Source: an uncultured Lachnospiraceae bacterium (GTDB lineage Bacteria; Bacillota; Clostridia; Lachnospirales; Lachnospiraceae). From it: DNA of 35,583 nt. This document shows positions 8,353-17,609 of this stretch, in pieces (the first letter of the stretch is position 1; each line of letters opens with the position of its first letter). Where the stretch lies: positions 1 through 35,583 of the forward strand of contig CAMONC010000007.1 in NCBI GenBank assembly GCA_946620235.1. The letters are read 5' to 3'. The position numbers were made by a program, and so were the translations under genes. Under the pieces are notes generated by a model that was given only the letters and a program-made list of their open reading frames with translations, was not told the origin of the DNA and searched no databases.

Positions 8353-9342
8353 ATGAAAAAGAAGGATGTGGGCATGCTTTTGGGAGGAACCGCTATAGGA
8401 ATGAGTGCGGTCATGACCGGTGCGGCATGGACCCTGATCCGGCGCTATTTTACCAGACGCAAGCCCCATAAACTCAATCCCGGTCAGATCGAGACCGTGG
8501 ACGATATGCATATGGACTATCTGAGGCGCAAGTCCATCAGTGCCATTCAGCGTCAGGACGTCGAAGAGATCGACATTACATCACGTGACGGACTGATCCT
8601 GCACGGTCACTATGTGCACAACCTCGAAGCCGACAGGCAGTCCGGTGCTCCGTTGAATGTAGTGATACTTTCACACGGATACGGTGGAACAGGATATAAG
8701 GATCTGTCTGTGTTTTCGGATTTCTATATCAAAGAAGGCTATGATATCCTGATCATCGATCAGAGAACTCACGGACGCAGTGACGGCCGTTATATCACCT
8801 TCGGTGCCCGCGAACATGATGATATGAAACTGTGGGTTGACAAGGTCGTACAGATGGCCGGACAGGATTGTCGCATCTTGCTCCACGGCTGGAGCATGGG
8901 CGCCGCTACAGTGTATCTGGCCGCAGCGGATCATCCGGCTCCTCAAGTCAAAGGTGTGGTATTTGACTGCGGATATGCCGTGTCCGAAGCGCAGCTTCTG
9001 AATGAGGCCCAGGAAGTCAGCAAGCTTCCGAAGGCGATACTGTGGTATGTACTTCAGTTTCTCAAGCCGCTTTGTACTGTTTTCTGCGCCTTCAGCCTGA
9101 ATGAGGCCGCTCCGCTTTTCGTTGCCTCGGATATGAGGCTTCCGATATTTTTTGTTCACGGTGATGCGGACTCTGTGGTTCCGTACTGGATGGGACGCAG
9201 GCTTTATCGTGCCACCACGCACGCTCCATACCGTGATATGCTGACAGTACCCGGTGCTGAACATACATTTTCTTATGTTTCCGACAAGAAAGGATACGAG
9301 GATGGGCTGCTGGAGCTCATGAAGCAATGCGGAATGAGGTGA
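8353..9342 (+). CDS. Membrane-anchored alpha/beta hydrolase (S33/BAAT-like)
   Basis: This 329-residue protein has a short hydrophobic N-terminal segment (residues 8-30) followed by Arg and Lys, so it is probably anchored in the membrane. An alpha/beta hydrolase domain follows. The oxyanion region is LSHGYGGTG (107-115), the nucleophile elbow is GWSMG with S181, and the likely acid and base are D271 (HGDAD) and H304 (GAEHTF). This triad order fits serine hydrolases annotated as alpha/beta hydrolases of the acyl-CoA thioesterase or aminopeptidase S33 type. The natural substrate is not known. It starts 12 bases after secA behind GAGGGAGG, so it probably belongs to the same transcript. Confidence 0.85.
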   Translation: MKKKDVGMLLGGTAIGMSAVMTGAAWTLIRRYFTRRKPHKLNPGQIETVDDMHMDYLRRKSISAIQRQDVEEIDITSRDGLILHGHYVHNLEADRQSGAPLNVVILSHGYGGTGYKDLSVFSDFYIKEGYDILIIDQRTHGRSDGRYITFGAREHDDMKLWVDKVVQMAGQDCRILLHGWSMGAATVYLAAADHPAPQVKGVVFDCGYAVSEAQLLNEAQEVSKLPKAILWYVLQFLKPLCTVFCAFSLNEAAPLFVASDMRLPIFFVHGDADSVVPYWMGRRLYRATTHAPYRDMLTVPGAEHTFSYVSDKKGYEDGLLELMKQCGMR

Positions 9343-9408
9343 CGGAAACCCGATTTTGTAGTAAACTGTTTATGTTTGGGGTTTTCCCGGATATTAATAC
9401 TATTTTAT

Positions 9409-9416
9409 GAGGAGAG
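9409..9416 (+). promoter_or_regulatory. Ribosome binding site that fixes the ileS start
   Basis: GAGGAGAG lies five bases before ATG 9422. An earlier in-frame ATG at 9407 overlaps this site and has no upstream binding site of its own, so 9422 is the better start. Confidence 0.7.
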
Positions 9417-9421
9417 ATTCC

Positions 9422-12400
9422 ATGTACCGCAAGGTTGACACCAATCTCGACTTCACCGGCAGAGAGAAGGAAGTCGAGCAATTCTGGAAAGACAATGACA
9501 TCTTCAAGAAATCCCTGAAGATCCGCGAAGGGGCACCCGTATATACGTTTTATGACGGTCCTCCGACCGCTAACGGCAAGCCGCATATAGGTCACGTACT
9601 TACCCGTGTCATTAAGGATATGATCCCCAGATACCGTACCATGAAGGGTTATTACGTACCCCGTAAGGCCGGCTGGGATACACACGGACTGCCCGTAGAG
9701 CTTGAAGTTGAAAAGAAGCTCGGTCTTGACGGCAAAGAGCAGATCGAAGAGTACGGTCTGGATCCGTTCATCAGACAGTGTAAGGAATCCGTGTGGAATT
9801 ATAAGGGTATGTGGGAGGATTTCTCCGGTACCGTGGGCTTCTGGGCCGACATGGATGATCCCTACGTGACTTATCACGATAATTTCATTGAGTCTGAGTG
9901 GTGGGCTCTGAAAGAAATATGGAATAAGGGTCTGCTTTATAAGGGCTTCAAGATCGTACCCTATTGCCCTCGCTGCGGTACTCCGCTTTCATCTCATGAG
10001 GTGGCTCAGGGTTATAAGACTCTGAAGGAGCGTACGGCTATAGTCCGTTTCAAGGCAAAGGATGATGATGCATACTTCCTCGTATGGACCACCACCCCCT
10101 GGACACTTGCCTCGAATATCGCATTGTGTGTGAATCCCGATGACACATACGTACGTGTAAAAGCGTGCGACGGAAATACATATATCCTGGCTGAGGCACT
10201 GGCCGACAGCGTGCTCGGAGGACTTGAGCGCCCCGAGGGTACACCCGCATACGAGGTGCTCGAGAAATATAAGGGAAGCGATCTCGAGTATAAGGAATAC
10301 GAACCGCTCTATCAGTGTGCTGCCGACTCCGTGGAGAAACAGCATAAGAAGGCGTTCTTTGTTTATTGCGATGACTATGTAACCATGTCAGACGGTACCG
10401 GAATCGTACACATCGCACCTGCCTTTGGTGAGGATGATGCGAGAGTCGGCCGCAAATATGATGCACCTTTCGTACAGATGGTAGATGAGCATGGCGTGAT
10501 GAAGGAAGAGACTCCTTTTGCGGGCATGCGCTGCAAACCCACCGAGGCAGAGGTCAAGGCAGGTGCGATCAGCTGTGACCCTGAGGTGCTGAAGGAACTC
10601 GATGCCCGCGGACTGCTTTTCTCGGCGCCGAAGGTTGAGCATGAGTACCCTCACTGCTGGAGATGCGATACTCCGCTCCTGTACTTCGCGAGAGAGTCAT
10701 GGTTCATCAAGATGACCGCAGTCAGAGATGATCTGGTGGCAAATAACAAGACCGTTAACTGGATACCTCCGTCGATAGGCGAGGGCAGATTCGGTAACTG
10801 GCTTGAGAATATTCAGGATTGGGGTGTATCACGTAACCGTTACTGGGGTACACCGCTCAATATCTGGGAGTGCCCGGACTGCGGAAAGCAGATATGTATC
10901 GGATCCAGAGCCGAACTTGCAGAGCTTAGCGGACGCGCAGATGCATCCGGAGTCGAGCTTCACCGTCCTTATATAGATGAGGTGACGTTTACCTGTCCGG
11001 ACTGCTCCGGCACCATGAAGAGAGTTCCCGAGGTTATCGACTGTTGGTTCGATTCGGGCGCGATGCCTTTCGCGCAGCACCATTATCCTTTTGAAAACAA
11101 GGATCTCTTTGAGCAGCAGTTCCCCGCTCAGTTCATATCCGAGGCGGTTGACCAGACACGCGGATGGTTCTATTCACTGATGGCTGAGTCCACACTGCTC
11201 TTCAACAAGTCGCCCTATGAGAATGTCATCGTGCTCGGTCTCGTACTTGATGAGAACGGCGAGAAGATGAGTAAATCCAAGGGCAATGCGGTAGATCCTT
11301 TTGAGGCACTGGCCACATACGGAGCCGATGCAGTCAGATGGTATTTCTACATCAATTCTGCTCCCTGGCTGCCGAACAGATTTGACGGCAAGGCCGTACA
11401 GGAGAAAGAGCGCAAGTTCCTCGGAACATTCTGGAATACATATTACTTCTATGTGCTCTATGCCGAGATCGACCAGTTCGATCCCACGAAGCATCTGCTC
11501 GATCGCGATTCACTGACCGTTATGGATAAGTGGATGCTCTCGAAGCTCAACACTGCGATCAAGACCGTGGACGATCATCTCGATCATTATCGTATCCCCG
11601 AGGCAGCCCGTGTTCTCGACGAACTCGTGGATGAGACCAGTAACTGGTATGTCCGCAGATCACGTGAGAGATTCTGGGCAGGAGGCATGGAGCAGGACAA
11701 GATCAATGCATACATGACTCTCTATACCGTCCTAGTGGAGACCGCAAAGGCCGCAGCTCCTATGGTACCGTTCATTACCGAGAGCATATATCAGAATCTG
11801 GTCCGCAGCGTGGATCCTTCGGCACCTGAGTCGATACATCTGTGCGATTACCCGAAAGCCGATGAGAGCTTCATCGACAGCGAGCTCGAGGCGGTGATGG
11901 ACGAGATACTCCACATCAAGGCCATGGGCAGCGCGGCGCGTAACGAAGCGTCGATCAAGAACAGACAGCCTCTGTCGGTTATGTATGTAAAGGCCGAGCG
12001 TGTACTGGATGAGAATTACAAGCGCATCATTGAGGAAGAACTGAATGTTAAGGAGGTCGTATTCAAGGACGATCTGTCCGATATGGCCGGATACAGCTTC
12101 AAGCCTCAGTTGAAGACAGTCGGTCCCAAGTATGGCAAGCAGTTGAACGGCATACGCGAGTACCTGACCAATGTCGACGGTACCGCTGCCATGGCTCAGC
12201 TTAAGTCGGAGGGAGCGCTTAAGTTCAGTGTAGACGGTGTGGATATCGAGCTGGCCGAGGAGGATCTGTTGATCGAAGTCACAGCAAGGGCCGGTCTGGT
12301 GACTGAAGCTGACAACTATGTGACCGTGGTACTCGATACCAATCTGAACGATGCACTGATCGAGGAAGGCTTCGTGGCCGAGGTCATATCCAAGATACAG

Positions 12401-12613
12401 ACCATGCGCCGCGACAGCGGACTCGAGGTCATGGATCATATCCGTGTATCGATCTGCGGCAACGCGCACATATACGGTATTGTTGATAAGAACAGCGAAG
12501 CTATTTCCACCAAGGTACTCGCTGAGTCCATCACATCGGACGAAACTCTGAGCATCAGTAAAGAGTGGAGCATCAACGGCGAAAAAGCAACTATATGTAT
12601 TGAGAAAGTATAA
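9422..12613 (+). CDS. ileS: Isoleucyl-tRNA synthetase, type 2 (eukaryote-like)
   Basis: This enzyme charges tRNA-Ile with isoleucine and edits valine. The 1063-residue protein has the class I signatures HIGH at 55-58 and KMSKS at 615-619, an editing domain between them, and an anticodon-binding C-terminal part. The sequence DQTRGWFYSL before KMSKS, and the overall length, mark the type 2 form shared with eukaryotes; type 1 bacterial enzymes have DQHRGWF. Type 2 enzymes are known to be much less sensitive to mupirocin. The start at ATG 9422 is chosen by its ribosome binding site. The leader is only about 80 bases and shows no T-box. Confidence 0.96.
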   Translation: MYRKVDTNLDFTGREKEVEQFWKDNDIFKKSLKIREGAPVYTFYDGPPTANGKPHIGHVLTRVIKDMIPRYRTMKGYYVPRKAGWDTHGLPVELEVEKKLGLDGKEQIEEYGLDPFIRQCKESVWNYKGMWEDFSGTVGFWADMDDPYVTYHDNFIESEWWALKEIWNKGLLYKGFKIVPYCPRCGTPLSSHEVAQGYKTLKERTAIVRFKAKDDDAYFLVWTTTPWTLASNIALCVNPDDTYVRVKACDGNTYILAEALADSVLGGLERPEGTPAYEVLEKYKGSDLEYKEYEPLYQCAADSVEKQHKKAFFVYCDDYVTMSDGTGIVHIAPAFGEDDARVGRKYDAPFVQMVDEHGVMKEETPFAGMRCKPTEAEVKAGAISCDPEVLKELDARGLLFSAPKVEHEYPHCWRCDTPLLYFARESWFIKMTAVRDDLVANNKTVNWIPPSIGEGRFGNWLENIQDWGVSRNRYWGTPLNIWECPDCGKQICIGSRAELAELSGRADASGVELHRPYIDEVTFTCPDCSGTMKRVPEVIDCWFDSGAMPFAQHHYPFENKDLFEQQFPAQFISEAVDQTRGWFYSLMAESTLLFNKSPYENVIVLGLVLDENGEKMSKSKGNAVDPFEALATYGADAVRWYFYINSAPWLPNRFDGKAVQEKERKFLGTFWNTYYFYVLYAEIDQFDPTKHLLDRDSLTVMDKWMLSKLNTAIKTVDDHLDHYRIPEAARVLDELVDETSNWYVRRSRERFWAGGMEQDKINAYMTLYTVLVETAKAAAPMVPFITESIYQNLVRSVDPSAPESIHLCDYPKADESFIDSELEAVMDEILHIKAMGSAARNEASIKNRQPLSVMYVKAERVLDENYKRIIEEELNVKEVVFKDDLSDMAGYSFKPQLKTVGPKYGKQLNGIREYLTNVDGTAAMAQLKSEGALKFSVDGVDIELAEEDLLIEVTARAGLVTEADNYVTVVLDTNLNDALIEEGFVAEVISKIQTMRRDSGLEVMDHIRVSICGNAHIYGIVDKNSEAISTKVLAESITSDETLSISKEWSINGEKATICIEKV

Positions 12614-12625
12614 GTCATTCGTATC

Positions 12626-12631
12626 AGGAGG
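12626..12631 (+). promoter_or_regulatory. Ribosome binding site that fixes the glgP start
   Basis: A perfect AGGAGG lies seven bases before ATG 12639. The frame stays open upstream to a TTG at 12600 that overlaps the ileS end, but that codon has no binding site, so 12639 is preferred. Confidence 0.75.
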
Positions 12632-12638
12632 ATTGTAT

Positions 12639-15149
12639 ATGCCCACAAAGAAAAGTGAAACCACTGCAACCAAGAGCGCAGCACGCATGACTGCGACTTC
12701 CACCCCCAGATTCGACAAGGAGATGTTCAAGCAGAGCGTGATCTACAATGTCAAGACTCTGTTCCGTAAGTCTCTGGAGGAAGCTTCACCTCAGCAGCTG
12801 TATGCATCGGTTGCATATGCACTGAAGGATGCGATCATAGATCACTGGATGACCACACAGAAGGCGTATGAGGAGCAGGATCCGAAGACCGTATATTACC
12901 TGTCGATGGAGTTTCTGATGGGACGTACGATGGGTAACAGCATCATCAATCTGAAGGCTGACGATAAAGTCAGAGCAGCGCTTGATGAGCTCGGACTTGA
13001 TCTGGATCTGATAGAGGACCAGGAGCCCGATCCGGCACTGGGCAACGGCGGTCTGGGAAGACTTGCGGCATGTTTCCTCGATTCGCTGGCAACTCTCGGT
13101 TATTCGGCATACGGATGCGGTATCAGATATCACTACGGTATGTTCAAGCAGGAGATCAGGGACGGTTATCAGGTAGAGGTTCCGGATCACTGGCTTGAGA
13201 ACGGCAATCCTTTTGAACTCAGACGTCCCGAATATGCGAAGACCGTTAAGTTCGGCGGATATGTAGCTGTGGACGTGGACGAGAACGGCAGAAACAACTT
13301 CCATCAGGAAGGATATCAGTCGGTTACGGCTATTCCATATGACATGCCTGTAGTCGGTTACGGCAATGGCATCGTAAATACCCTTCGTATATGGGATGCG
13401 GAACCCGTAGAGTGCTTCTCGCTCGATTCCTTTGACAAGGGCGACTATCAGAAGGCCGTAGAGCAGCAGAACCTCGCACGCAACATCACCGAGGTGCTCT
13501 ATCCCAACGATAACCACTATGCAGGTAAGGAACTGAGACTCAAGCAGCAGTACTTCTTCATCTCCGCCTCCGTACAGGAAGCTGTAGAGAAGTATATGCG
13601 CAAGCATAAGGATGTCCGTAAGTTCTATGAGAAAGTTACATTCCAGCTCAACGATACCCATCCGACCGTTGCGGTTGCGGAACTGATGCGTATCCTGATG
13701 GATGAGTATTATCTGACATGGGATGAGGCATGGGATGTTACCACGAAGACTTGTGCTTATACCAACCACACGATCATGGCTGAGGCTCTTGAGAAATGGC
13801 CCATCGAGCTTTTCTCCAGACTTCTGCCCCGTATATATCAGATCATCGAGGAGATCAACCGCAGATTTGTTCTGCGGATTGAGACCGAATATCCCGGTAA
13901 TCAGGAAAAAATCGCGAAGATGGCCATCATCTATGACGGTCAGGTCAAGATGGCTCACCTTGCCATCGCTGCCGGATACTCGGTAAACGGTGTGGCCCGT
14001 CTGCATACGGAGATCCTGAAGAAAGAGACGCTCAAGGACTTCTACGAGATGATGCCCGAGAAGTTCAATAACAAGACCAATGGTATCACCCAGCGTCGTT
14101 TCCTGCTCCACGGCAATCCTTTGCTTGCGAAGTGGGTGACCGACCATATCGGAGACGAGTGGATCACCGATCTGCCGGCCATGGAGAAGCTCGCTATCTA
14201 TGCCGATGACAAAAAGGCTCAGCACGAGTTCATGAATATCAAGTATCAGAACAAGGTACGTCTGGCCAAGTATATCCTCGAACACAACGGTATCGAGGTC
14301 GACCCCAGATCCATTTTCGACGTACAGGTTAAGCGTCTGCATGAGTACAAGAGACAGCTTATGAACATACTGCACGTGATGCATCTGTATAACGAGTTGA
14401 AAGAACATCCCGATATGGACTTCTATCCCAGAACATTCATCTTCGGTGCAAAAGCAGCTGCAGGTTATGCCAATGCGAAGCTGACCATCAAGCTGATCAA
14501 CTCCGTAGCGGATGTGGTCAATAACGATCCTTCCATTAACGGCAAGCTGAAGGTCGTATTCATCGAGAACTACCGTGTATCAAACGCAGAGTGGATATTC
14601 GCAGCGGCAGATATCTCCGAGCAGATCTCCACGGCTTCCAAGGAAGCTTCCGGTACATCTAACATGAAGTTCATGTTAAACGGTGCCATTACACTGGGTA
14701 CCATGGACGGGGCCAATGTTGAGATCGTTGAGGAGGTAGGTGAGGAGAATGCCGTTATATTCGGCTTGAGCTCCGATGAAGTCATCCATTACGAGAACTT
14801 CGGCGGATATGATCCGAACGAGATATTCAATAACGATCCCGATGTGCGCAGGGTTCTGATGCAGCTGATCAACGGTACGTTCGAGCCGAACAACCCGGAT
14901 CTGTTCAGACCGCTGTACAACTCACTGCTCAATACCTTAAGCACATCCAAGGCAGATACGTACTTCATCCTCAAGGATTTCAGATCCTATGCGGAAGCTC
15001 ACAAGAGGATCGAGGCCATGTACCGCGACGAAGCCGGTTGGGCACGCAGTGCCATCCTGAACGTGGCACACAGCGGCAAGTTCTCATCCGACCGTACGAT
15101 CCAGGAATACGTCGATGATATCTGGCATCTGGATAAAGTAAAACTGTGA
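12639..15149 (+). CDS. glgP: Glycogen/starch phosphorylase (GT35)
   Basis: This 836-residue enzyme splits alpha-1,4 glucan with phosphate to give glucose 1-phosphate, using pyridoxal phosphate. The PLP-binding lysine is K677 in EASGTSNMKFMLNG. The substrate-site sequences YYLSMEFLMGR and ALGNGGLGRLAACFLDS, and KRLHEYKRQ further on, are all present, so the enzyme looks complete and active. Residues 1-22 form an extra Thr/Ser/Lys-rich lead. It starts 25 bases after ileS. No other glycogen genes are in view, so it is not in a glg operon here. Confidence 0.96.
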   Translation: MPTKKSETTATKSAARMTATSTPRFDKEMFKQSVIYNVKTLFRKSLEEASPQQLYASVAYALKDAIIDHWMTTQKAYEEQDPKTVYYLSMEFLMGRTMGNSIINLKADDKVRAALDELGLDLDLIEDQEPDPALGNGGLGRLAACFLDSLATLGYSAYGCGIRYHYGMFKQEIRDGYQVEVPDHWLENGNPFELRRPEYAKTVKFGGYVAVDVDENGRNNFHQEGYQSVTAIPYDMPVVGYGNGIVNTLRIWDAEPVECFSLDSFDKGDYQKAVEQQNLARNITEVLYPNDNHYAGKELRLKQQYFFISASVQEAVEKYMRKHKDVRKFYEKVTFQLNDTHPTVAVAELMRILMDEYYLTWDEAWDVTTKTCAYTNHTIMAEALEKWPIELFSRLLPRIYQIIEEINRRFVLRIETEYPGNQEKIAKMAIIYDGQVKMAHLAIAAGYSVNGVARLHTEILKKETLKDFYEMMPEKFNNKTNGITQRRFLLHGNPLLAKWVTDHIGDEWITDLPAMEKLAIYADDKKAQHEFMNIKYQNKVRLAKYILEHNGIEVDPRSIFDVQVKRLHEYKRQLMNILHVMHLYNELKEHPDMDFYPRTFIFGAKAAAGYANAKLTIKLINSVADVVNNDPSINGKLKVVFIENYRVSNAEWIFAAADISEQISTASKEASGTSNMKFMLNGAITLGTMDGANVEIVEEVGEENAVIFGLSSDEVIHYENFGGYDPNEIFNNDPDVRRVLMQLINGTFEPNNPDLFRPLYNSLLNTLSTSKADTYFILKDFRSYAEAHKRIEAMYRDEAGWARSAILNVAHSGKFSSDRTIQEYVDDIWHLDKVKL

Positions 15150-15192
15150 TCTCCTGTCGACGGAGTTCGCACAGGATAGTGAAGAACATAAT

Positions 15193-15213
15193 GAGGGCGC
15201 TATATGCGCCCTC
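15193..15213 (+). promoter_or_regulatory. Perfect GC-rich hairpin between glgP and the hydratase gene
   Basis: GAGGGCGC (15193-15200) and GCGCCCTC (15206-15213) form an 8-pair stem with a TATAT loop. The sequence after it (GCATAATGTAAAG) has no T run, so this is not a textbook Rho-independent terminator. CATAAT occurs on both sides (15187-15192 and 15215-15220). It may shield glgP mRNA, act as an inefficient terminator, or be an operator. Confidence 0.6.
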
Positions 15214-15245
15214 GCATAATGTAAAGAGATTGTAAGGAGAAACAT

Positions 15246-17609
15246 ATGAGTATCAGGCTTAGTGACGGAGGAGCATATCTTGTAGACGGCAGCAGGCTGG
15301 TCTTCGATGGACCCGAGGCTGCGGCGCAGCTGAGCAGTGCGGGAGTGGCAGTACAGGACAGTGATACGGCACGTCAGGCTACCATCGCATACTCGATCCT
15401 CAAGGCGCATAATACTTCCGGAGACATGGAGAAGCTTCGGATCAAATTCGATAAACTGACCAGCCATGACATCACGTTCGTCGGCATCATCCAGACAGCA
15501 CGTGCATCGGGACTGACCAGATTCCCCATCCCCTACGTGCTCACCAACTGCCACAATTCACTGTGCGCGGTAGGCGGTACCATAAATGAGGATGACCATA
15601 TGTTCGGCTTGAGCTGCGCAAAGAAGTACGGCGGCGTATATGTGCCTCCTCATCAGGCCGTTATCCACCAGTTCGCACGTGAGATGCTGGCTACAGGCGG
15701 AGGAATGATACTGGGATCGGACTCCCACACCAGGTACGGTGCATTGGGCACGATGGCAGTCGGCGAGGGCGGCCCCGAGCTGGTGAAGCAGCTGCTCAGC
15801 CAGACCTATGACATACGCCGTCCCGATGTGATAGCGGTATATATGACCGGTGAGCCTGCCCGGGGTGTAGGTCCTCAGGATGTGGCCCTGGCTATCATAG
15901 GAGCGGTATTTGAAAAAGGCTATGTAAAGAATAAAGTCATGGAATTCGTAGGTCCCGGTGTGGCTTCGTTAAGCGCGGACTTCCGTATAGGCGTCGATGT
16001 CATGACTACGGAGACCACCTGCCTGAGTTCGATCTGGGAGACCGATGACCGCATCCGTGAATTCTACGATATACACGGGCGTTCGGCGGATTATAAAGAA
16101 CTCAAACCCGGAGCAGTGGCTTACTATGACGGCGTGATCGAGGTTGATCTGTCTCTGATCAAACCCATGATCGCCATGCCTTTCCATCCGAGTAATACAT
16201 ATACCATCGCGGAGGTTAAGGAAAATCTTAAGGATATCCTTCATGATGTCGAGGAGAGAGCCAAAGTATCGCTCGACGGTCAGGTGCCTTATTCACTTCA
16301 GGACAAGGTCGTGAACGGAGAGTTCCATGTGGATCAGGGTATCATTGCAGGATGTGCGGGCGGCGGATTTGAGAACATCTGTGCTGCAGGAGATATCTTA
16401 AGAGGCTCTTCCATCGGTTCGGACGGATTTACATTGAGCGTATATCCCGCATCCATGCCGATCTATATGGAGATCATCCGCAACGGCATCGCAGCCGATA
16501 TCCTCGAGACCGGAGCCGTGCTCAAGACAGCTTTCTGCGGTCCCTGCTTCGGAGCCGGCGATACGCCTGCCAACAACGCATTCTCCATCAGACATTCGAC
16601 ACGTAACTTCCCTAACCGTGAGGGCTCCAAGCTCCAGAACGGTCAGATCTCATCCGTGGCTCTCATGGATGCCAGATCGATCGCCGCTACGGCAGCCAAA
16701 CGCGGTGTGCTCACTGCAGCTACCGAGTTCACCGGTGAGTTCAGGGATTATGCATATCATTTCGACACCACGATATATGAGAACCGTGTCTTTGATTCAC
16801 ACGGTGTGGCCAATCCCGACACGGAGATCGTACTCGGTCCCAACATCAAGGACTGGCCGTCGATGCCCGCACTTACGGACAATCTTCTGCTGAAGGTCGT
16901 ATCGGAGATACACGATCCCGTGACCACTACGGATGAGCTGATCCCCAGCGGTGAGACGAGCTCATACCGTTCCAATCCTCTCGGCCTCGCAGAGTTTGCA
17001 CTCAGCCGTAAGGACCCGGCTTATGTCGGCAGAGCCAAAGAGGTTCAGAAATCCGAGAAAGCCAGAGAGAACGGGGAGGATCCGTTTGCTTCGGATGCAG
17101 AGATATCCGCAGTGCTCTCGGCATTGAATTCTTCAACGGTACTTGCGGATGCGGGTACGACGATCGATGTTTCCAACACCGGTATAGGGTCGACCATATA
17201 TGCCGTTAAGCCCGGCGACGGTTCCGCACGCGAGCAGGCAGCCAGCTGTCAGAAAGTACTCGGAGGATGGGCCAACATCGCACGTGAGTATGCGACCAAG
17301 CGATATCGCTCCAACCTGATCAACTGGGGTATGCTTCCTTTTATCTATGACGACGGAGCAAGCGGAGAGCCGACAGATCTGCCTTTTGCAAATCTGGATT
17401 ACATATTCATACCCGGGATACGCCGTGCCGTACAGGATAAGACGGATGATATCAAGGCTTATGCTGTCAGGAGATCACAGGATGCTGCGGACGATAAAGC
17501 AGAGTATGATCCGCAGATCAGCGGGTTCGCGCTTCATCTCGGTGATCTGACCGATGAAGAGCGAGAGATCATTCTGAAGGGATGTCTGATCAACTATAAC
17601 CGTGTATGA
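15246..17609 (+). CDS. Aconitase-superfamily hydratase (YbhJ-like)
   Basis: This 787-residue protein has all parts of an aconitase-type iron-sulfur hydratase. DSHTRYG at 159-165 holds active-site residues. The three likely [4Fe-4S] ligands are C370 (AGCAGG), C431 and C434 (CGPCFG). [10 protein letters not shown] at 451-460 matches the conserved SxRNFxGR loop. A swivel domain fills the C-terminal third. [18 protein letters not shown] at 101-118 resembles, from memory, the uncharacterised YbhJ branch rather than true citrate-cycle aconitases, so the substrate is open. The first residues ([15 protein letters not shown]) are atypical for aconitase. The ATG follows TAAGGAGA. The stop overlaps the next start as ATGA. 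Confidence 0.85.
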   Translation: MSIRLSDGGAYLVDGSRLVFDGPEAAAQLSSAGVAVQDSDTARQATIAYSILKAHNTSGDMEKLRIKFDKLTSHDITFVGIIQTARASGLTRFPIPYVLTNCHNSLCAVGGTINEDDHMFGLSCAKKYGGVYVPPHQAVIHQFAREMLATGGGMILGSDSHTRYGALGTMAVGEGGPELVKQLLSQTYDIRRPDVIAVYMTGEPARGVGPQDVALAIIGAVFEKGYVKNKVMEFVGPGVASLSADFRIGVDVMTTETTCLSSIWETDDRIREFYDIHGRSADYKELKPGAVAYYDGVIEVDLSLIKPMIAMPFHPSNTYTIAEVKENLKDILHDVEERAKVSLDGQVPYSLQDKVVNGEFHVDQGIIAGCAGGGFENICAAGDILRGSSIGSDGFTLSVYPASMPIYMEIIRNGIAADILETGAVLKTAFCGPCFGAGDTPANNAFSIRHSTRNFPNREGSKLQNGQISSVALMDARSIAATAAKRGVLTAATEFTGEFRDYAYHFDTTIYENRVFDSHGVANPDTEIVLGPNIKDWPSMPALTDNLLLKVVSEIHDPVTTTDELIPSGETSSYRSNPLGLAEFALSRKDPAYVGRAKEVQKSEKARENGEDPFASDAEISAVLSALNSSTVLADAGTTIDVSNTGIGSTIYAVKPGDGSAREQAASCQKVLGGWANIAREYATKRYRSNLINWGMLPFIYDDGASGEPTDLPFANLDYIFIPGIRRAVQDKTDDIKAYAVRRSQDAADDKAEYDPQISGFALHLGDLTDEEREIILKGCLINYNRV

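Noticed and set aside
9343-9421. T-box or other riboswitch leader before ileS
   Set aside because: Only about 80 bases are available and no T-box sequence is visible. The short palindrome TAAACTGTTTA (9362-9372) and the GGAAACCC/GGGGTTTTCC pairing are too weak to call.
12600-12641. Extended glgP start at TTG 12600
   Set aside because: It overlaps the ileS end with no binding site, while AGGAGG precedes ATG 12639.
12786-14408. Long reverse-strand ORF of 540 codons opposite glgP
   Set aside because: It lies entirely antisense to a clear glgP, has no ribosome binding site or recognised domain, and codon bias of the sense gene explains the lack of stops.
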